The notes beneath the pieces were generated by a model. The model was given only the letters and a program-made list of their open reading frames with translations. It ran no database searches and was not told where the DNA came from. Of a DNA stretch of 64,000 nt, positions 60,370 to 64,000 are shown piece by piece. The position numbers and the translations under genes are program-made. The DNA comes from JAUYIV01 sp040882645. GTDB lineage: Bacteria > Actinomycetota > Acidimicrobiia > Spongiisociales > UBA11373. Each line of letters opens with the position of its first letter. Positions within the stretch are counted from its first letter, which is position 1. The DNA lies in the NCBI GenBank assembly GCA_040882645.1, contig JBBEAX010000052.1, forward strand, positions 38,775-102,774. The letters run 5' to 3'.

Positions 60370-62646
60370 ATGATTCGACGTGTGGCGATCGCCATCGCCC
60401 TGATCCTGGCGATTCCGGCACCGGGATTCGCCCAGACCGGCGACGACGTGATCATCGAACCGGTGCCGCCCTGCCCGTGGTGGCACTGCGGCGGTGAAGC
60501 AGACGTCTCCATCGAGGAATACCGCGTCGACACCGTGATCGAGAACGGCATCGCCACCACCCGGGTGCGCCAGGTGATTCGCAACCACTCGGATTTCCTT
60601 GCCGAAGGCACCTTCCTGTTCCCGATCCCCGCCGACGCCTCGGTGACCGGACTCACGCTGTGGATCGACGGCGAAGCCGTCTCCGGCGAGATCCTCGAAG
60701 GTGAGACCGCCCGTCGCACCTACGAAGAGATCATCCGGCGCACACTCGACCCCGCCCTCCTCGAGTTCGTCGACGATGGCCTGCTGCGACTCTCGGTGTT
60801 TCCCCTTCCCGCAGAGTCGACCCGAACCGTCGAGATCGAGTACCGCCAGGTGCTCACGGTCGATGGAGGTCTCACTCGATACCGGCACCCGATGGCAGCG
60901 GAATCCAATGCTGAGATCGAGGAGATCTCGGCGCGGATCGAGATTCGCGACTCCGCCGGCGTCAAGGCGGTCCACTCCCCCACTCATGAAGTTTCCATCG
61001 ACCGGCCTGACGAGAACACCGCGATCGTCGGATTCGAGGGCGACGGCCAGGACCCTGGAGAGATGGTTCTCTATTACTCCACCGACGCCGGCCCGATCTC
61101 GCTCGATGTGATTACCCACCGTCAGGATGGCGAGGGCTACTTCTTGATGCTGGTCTCCCCCGGACTGGCGACCGATCAACAGGTCGTCGCCAAGGATGTC
61201 GTTCTGGTGCTCGACACCTCGGGTTCGATGGAGGGTGAGAAGTTCGCCCAGGCACAGGACGCTGCCCGATTCGTGCTCGATCGCCTCAACCCGGACGACC
61301 GTTTCGAGGTGATCGCCTTCTCGACGGCCACCAACGCGTACGCCGGCTCACTCCAGCCGGCGTCACAGGCTCCGCTGGCGCGGACCTGGATCGGCGGCCT
61401 TGCAGCCGGCGGGTCGACCAACATCGACCTCGCCCTCGGCGAAGCCCTCGACCTGGGCGAGGATCGCCCGCTGTACGTGGTCTTCCTCACGGACGGTCTG
61501 CCCACCGAGGGAGTCACCGACTCCGCCAGGATCCTGGACCGCCTCGAAGATCGCGGCGGAGCGTCAACTTCGGTGTTCGCGTTCGGTGTCGGCTACGACG
61601 TCGACACCTTCCTCCTCGACTCGATCGCCCGCGACCATCACGGCACCACCGCGTATGTCGGTCCCGGCGAGGAGATCGATCGCGCGGTCGAGACGCTCTA
61701 CTCGAAGGTTTCCTCTCCGGTTCTCACCGACGTCACGATCGAGGTGAACGGCGTCACGGTCTCCGACATCCATCCTTCGCCCCTCCCCGACGTCTTTTCA
61801 GGCGGCCAGCTGGTCGTGGCAGGCCGTTACGACGAGCCCGGCGATGCCACCATCGTCCTCTCCGGACGGGTCCGCGGCGAGACGGTGGACTTCACATTCC
61901 CTAACGTCCGCTTCGGTGACTCGGGTCAGGACGATTCCATTCCGCGCCTGTGGGCCACCCGCAAGGTGGGGGATCTGCTGAGGCAGGTGCGCCTCGAGGG
62001 GCCAGACGACGAGACCATCGACCAGATCGTGCGACTGTCCATCCGCTGGGGCATCGTCACCCCGTACACCTCGTACCTCGTCACGGACGATGCGCCGTTC
62101 GGTGAAGAGGCGATCGGCGACATCGCCGCAAGGGCGGCCGCCGAGGCCGAAACCCCGCCGCCCGTTTCGGGCGAGAACGCCTTCGGTGCCGCCGATGCCG
62201 CGGCCTCGATGAGCGACTCCGACGTGGTCTCCCGCCCCGACGACACCTATGCCTCGCTGGTACGAGTGGCCGGCGGCCGCACCTTCCGGTTGGCCGACGG
62301 CAAGTGGGTCGACACCACCTACGAACCGGGGATGGAGGCGATCCGGGTGCCGTTCGGATCGGACGACTACTTCGCCCTGGCGGCCTCGGACCGGGCCCTC
62401 GGACTGGCCCTCACCGTCGATGCCTCGATGATCGTGGTCCACCAAGGCGTGGCATACGAAGTCATCGCCGGGGACGAGACGGGCGACCCGCTGCCGGTCT
62501 TCCCGAACGAGGAGATCACCATCGCGCCCGCCAGTGTCCCCGATCCCGCCGATGATGACTGGCCGATCGCCCTGATCGTGTTGGCGGGCACTGCCGCTCT
62601 CGCGGTGACGGCCGGTCTGATCCGGGCGGCCACCCGGCGGGGCTAG
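60370..62646 (+). CDS. VIT/VWA-domain membrane protein
   Basis: 758 residues. Signal peptide (IALILAIPAPGFA), VIT domain from about residue 45 (TTRVRQVIRNHSDFLAEGTFLFPIP), VWA domain with MIDAS DTSGSM (282-287) and STNIDLALGEAL, then a C-terminal region and a final helix (WPIALIVLAGTAALAVTAGL) with a short basic tail. The topology is outside with a C-terminal anchor. It resembles inter-alpha-trypsin-inhibitor-like adhesion or sensing proteins of bacteria (marine-sortase or YfbK-like types). AGGAGG precedes the ATG. Confidence 0.85.
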   Translation: MIRRVAIAIALILAIPAPGFAQTGDDVIIEPVPPCPWWHCGGEADVSIEEYRVDTVIENGIATTRVRQVIRNHSDFLAEGTFLFPIPADASVTGLTLWIDGEAVSGEILEGETARRTYEEIIRRTLDPALLEFVDDGLLRLSVFPLPAESTRTVEIEYRQVLTVDGGLTRYRHPMAAESNAEIEEISARIEIRDSAGVKAVHSPTHEVSIDRPDENTAIVGFEGDGQDPGEMVLYYSTDAGPISLDVITHRQDGEGYFLMLVSPGLATDQQVVAKDVVLVLDTSGSMEGEKFAQAQDAARFVLDRLNPDDRFEVIAFSTATNAYAGSLQPASQAPLARTWIGGLAAGGSTNIDLALGEALDLGEDRPLYVVFLTDGLPTEGVTDSARILDRLEDRGGASTSVFAFGVGYDVDTFLLDSIARDHHGTTAYVGPGEEIDRAVETLYSKVSSPVLTDVTIEVNGVTVSDIHPSPLPDVFSGGQLVVAGRYDEPGDATIVLSGRVRGETVDFTFPNVRFGDSGQDDSIPRLWATRKVGDLLRQVRLEGPDDETIDQIVRLSIRWGIVTPYTSYLVTDDAPFGEEAIGDIAARAAAEAETPPPVSGENAFGAADAAASMSDSDVVSRPDDTYASLVRVAGGRTFRLADGKWVDTTYEPGMEAIRVPFGSDDYFALAASDRALGLALTVDASMIVVHQGVAYEVIAGDETGDPLPVFPNEEITIAPASVPDPADDDWPIALIVLAGTAALAVTAGLIRAATRRG

Positions 62647-62665
62647 CCGAAGCGCTAGCCGAAGC
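62642..62665. repeat. 12-bp tandem duplication over a stop codon
   Basis: GCTAGCCGAAGC is present twice in tandem. The first copy contains the TAG stop of the VWA gene. Confidence 0.7.
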
Positions 62666-62666
62666 G

Positions 62667-63071
62667 TCAGCCAGTTGCCTCGACCGTGCCCACCATCCCG
62701 GCCTCGATGTGCCCCGGGATGTGGCAGACCACCTGGTAGGTACCCCCCTCGGGGAGGGTGAACGAGATCGAATCCGACGCACCGCCGTCGAGGTCGGCGC
62801 TGGCGGCAAGGATGCGGTCGGGCGTCACCTCTGCGCTAGTGGTCACCGCGACTCCCTGGTTGAGGACCACCCAGCTGTGCTGGATGCCACCGATGTTGGA
62901 GATGTCGACCGTGACCTCCACTCCTGCCGCGAGCGTGACGCTCGCTGGGGTGAACGAGAAGTCATCGAGGGCCACCGAGACCGAGGTCGGCCTGCCGTTG
63001 TCCGACGAGTCATCATCGCCGCAGGCACCGAGGGCCAGCGGGAGCAGGAGGAGCAAAGCCAGCTTCTTCAT
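62667..63071 (-). CDS. Cupredoxin lipoprotein (type I copper)
   Basis: 134 residues. Lipobox LGAC17. The copper ligands are His65 (QHSWVV), Cys116, His121 and Met126 (CHIPGHIEAGM), the blue-copper spacing C-x4-H-x4-M. It probably carries electrons outside the membrane. AAGGAATGG precedes the ATG. A longer open frame upstream is on the back of the pterin gene and is not coding. Confidence 0.88.
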   Translation of the reverse strand: MKKLALLLLLPLALGACGDDDSSDNGRPTSVSVALDDFSFTPASVTLAAGVEVTVDISNIGGIQHSWVVLNQGVAVTTSAEVTPDRILAASADLDGGASDSISFTLPEGGTYQVVCHIPGHIEAGMVGTVEATG

Positions 63072-63149
63072 TGACCATTCCTTGTTGAGAGCGATCCGGG
63101 ACGCTAGCGGCATTCCCGGTTTGTCCATCCACCACACCACACTGGGGGC

Positions 63150-63434
63150 ATGGCGACACCACTCACCCCTGCAGAGAAGCAATCCCTGGCCGACGGACAT
63201 CCGGCGTGGTCGATCGAACGCGAGGAGATCTCGCAAACCTTCGAGTTCTCCGACTTCGCCGAGGCGATCGGCTTCGTCAACCGGGTGGCCCTCGCCGCCG
63301 AGAAGGCCGACCACCACCCCGACATCGACATCCGGTGGAACAAGGTGACCCTGGTTTTGTCGACGCACTCGGAGGGGGCTTTGACCAATCTGGACCAGAA
63401 GTTGGTCGAGACGATCGACGCGTGGGACGTCTGA
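63150..63434 (+). CDS. Pterin-4a-carbinolamine dehydratase
   Basis: 94 residues, full family length. FEFSDFAEAIGFVNRVALAAEKADHHPDIDIRWNKVTL contains the EKADHHPDI signature with the catalytic His pair. The usual role is recycling of tetrahydropterin cofactor; in bacteria without aromatic hydroxylases it may help molybdopterin or act alone. Its neighbours are two cupredoxins. Confidence 0.9.
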   Translation: MATPLTPAEKQSLADGHPAWSIEREEISQTFEFSDFAEAIGFVNRVALAAEKADHHPDIDIRWNKVTLVLSTHSEGALTNLDQKLVETIDAWDV

Positions 63435-63552
63435 GTCAGCAGTACACCTCGACCGTGACGACTCTCGACCAGGGCCCCACGCCGACTCGGACACCGAGAG
63501 TTACAACCATGTAGCCTCCAAGGCGACGCTGATCAATCGAGAGGGAGAGACG

Positions 63553-63963
63553 ATGCCCAGGTCAAGGAAGTTGCTCATTTTGGCGATCCCAGCGGTGATG
63601 GCGCTGCTCCTTGCAGCCTGCGGCGACGATGATGGCGGCGGCGCCACCTCGTTCACCGTCGAAGCCGAAGAATTTGAATTCTCGCCCAATGACTGGTCCG
63701 TGGCCGCCGACACCGACGTCACGATCACCTTCAGCAATCAAGGGTCAGTCTCACACGAGTGGGCCGTCCTGACGGAGGGAACGAACATCGAGAGCGAGGC
63801 CGAGTTCGCCGAGGAACTCGTCGAGTTGGAGGTGGAAGCGGTCCCGGCCGGTGACACCGTGACTCAGACCTTCAACCTCCCGGCGGGTACCTATCAGGTG
63901 ATCTGTGCCCTAGAAGACCACTTCGACGCGGGCATGGAAGGAACCCTCACCGTCTCAGGGTGA
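63553..63963 (+). CDS. Second cupredoxin lipoprotein
   Basis: 136 residues. Lipobox LAAC23, then a beta-sandwich with His68 (SHEWAV), Cys118, His123 and Met128 (CALEDHFDAGM). It shares the layout of the 62667-63071 protein but differs in most positions, so the pair looks like an old duplication. GAGAGGGAGAG precedes the ATG. Confidence 0.88.
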   Translation: MPRSRKLLILAIPAVMALLLAACGDDDGGGATSFTVEAEEFEFSPNDWSVAADTDVTITFSNQGSVSHEWAVLTEGTNIESEAEFAEELVELEVEAVPAGDTVTQTFNLPAGTYQVICALEDHFDAGMEGTLTVSG

Positions 63964-64000
63964 ATTCGCGGCGCGCATCCACGCTATCGACGTCACGGGG

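Overview
The window is high-GC DNA with dense, mostly co-oriented genes, many 4-base start/stop overlaps (ATGA, GTGA, TTGA) and frequent GTG/TTG starts. The housekeeping block recO-uppS-glyS-dnaG-rpoD near the right end, the many lipoproteins and the protein families present point to an actinobacterium (Actinomycetota), plausibly an Acidimicrobiia-like lineage; the class is inference. A run of exactly 100 N at 20966-21065 shows that this is a scaffolded, probably metagenomic, assembly.

Layout. 1-11 kb: the end of a secreted CAP/RTX-repeat protein, a succinate-semialdehyde-type dehydrogenase, a threonine dehydratase coupled to a lipoprotein, a metallophosphoesterase, a redox/signalling operon (receiver-thioredoxin-reductase-like fusion, cyclic-nucleotide-domain histidine kinase, UBP-type zinc finger, MgtC-like membrane protein) and a monoacylglycerol-lipase-like hydrolase fused to a glycine-zipper domain. 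11-24 kb: a polyamine uptake and catabolism region (FAD amine oxidase, potABCD, two aldehyde dehydrogenases, class III aminotransferase, amidohydrolase); with the dehydrogenase at 0.8-2.3 kb it could carry putrescine nitrogen and carbon to succinate. 24-30 kb: TerC, a DEAD-box helicase with a C-terminal RRM, TypA, and two small membrane proteins of lower GC.

30.4-49.7 kb is accessory. It holds a coupled three-gene set of very small ORFs, a second UBP zinc-finger protein, a fluoride-resistance operon behind a clear fluoride riboswitch, a mercury operon with a MerR-type 19-bp-spacer promoter, three exported proteins in lower-GC DNA, and a six-gene operon (ECF sigma, zinc anti-sigma, ABC exporter, beta-lactamase/propeller lipoprotein) with five consecutive 4-base overlaps. 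It is bounded on the right by an intact tRNA (anticodon CAT) and on the left by a copy of that tRNA's 3' end in the same orientation, which is the geometry of a tRNA-integrated island. A 28-bp repeat found four times, all in one orientation, splits the interior into blocks of 3-4 kb.

49.7-64 kb is core-like: two tRNAs, a CPA2 antiporter, FecR and ferredoxin proteins, the rpoD-dnaG-glyS-uppS-recO block, a VIT/VWA protein, and two cupredoxin lipoproteins around a pterin dehydratase. Outside the island, six intergenic gaps carry unrelated-looking tandem repeats that all have a 7-bp period, three of them arranged as large inverted repeats. These heptamer palindromes, the island architecture and the 28-bp repeats are the least explained structures in the window.
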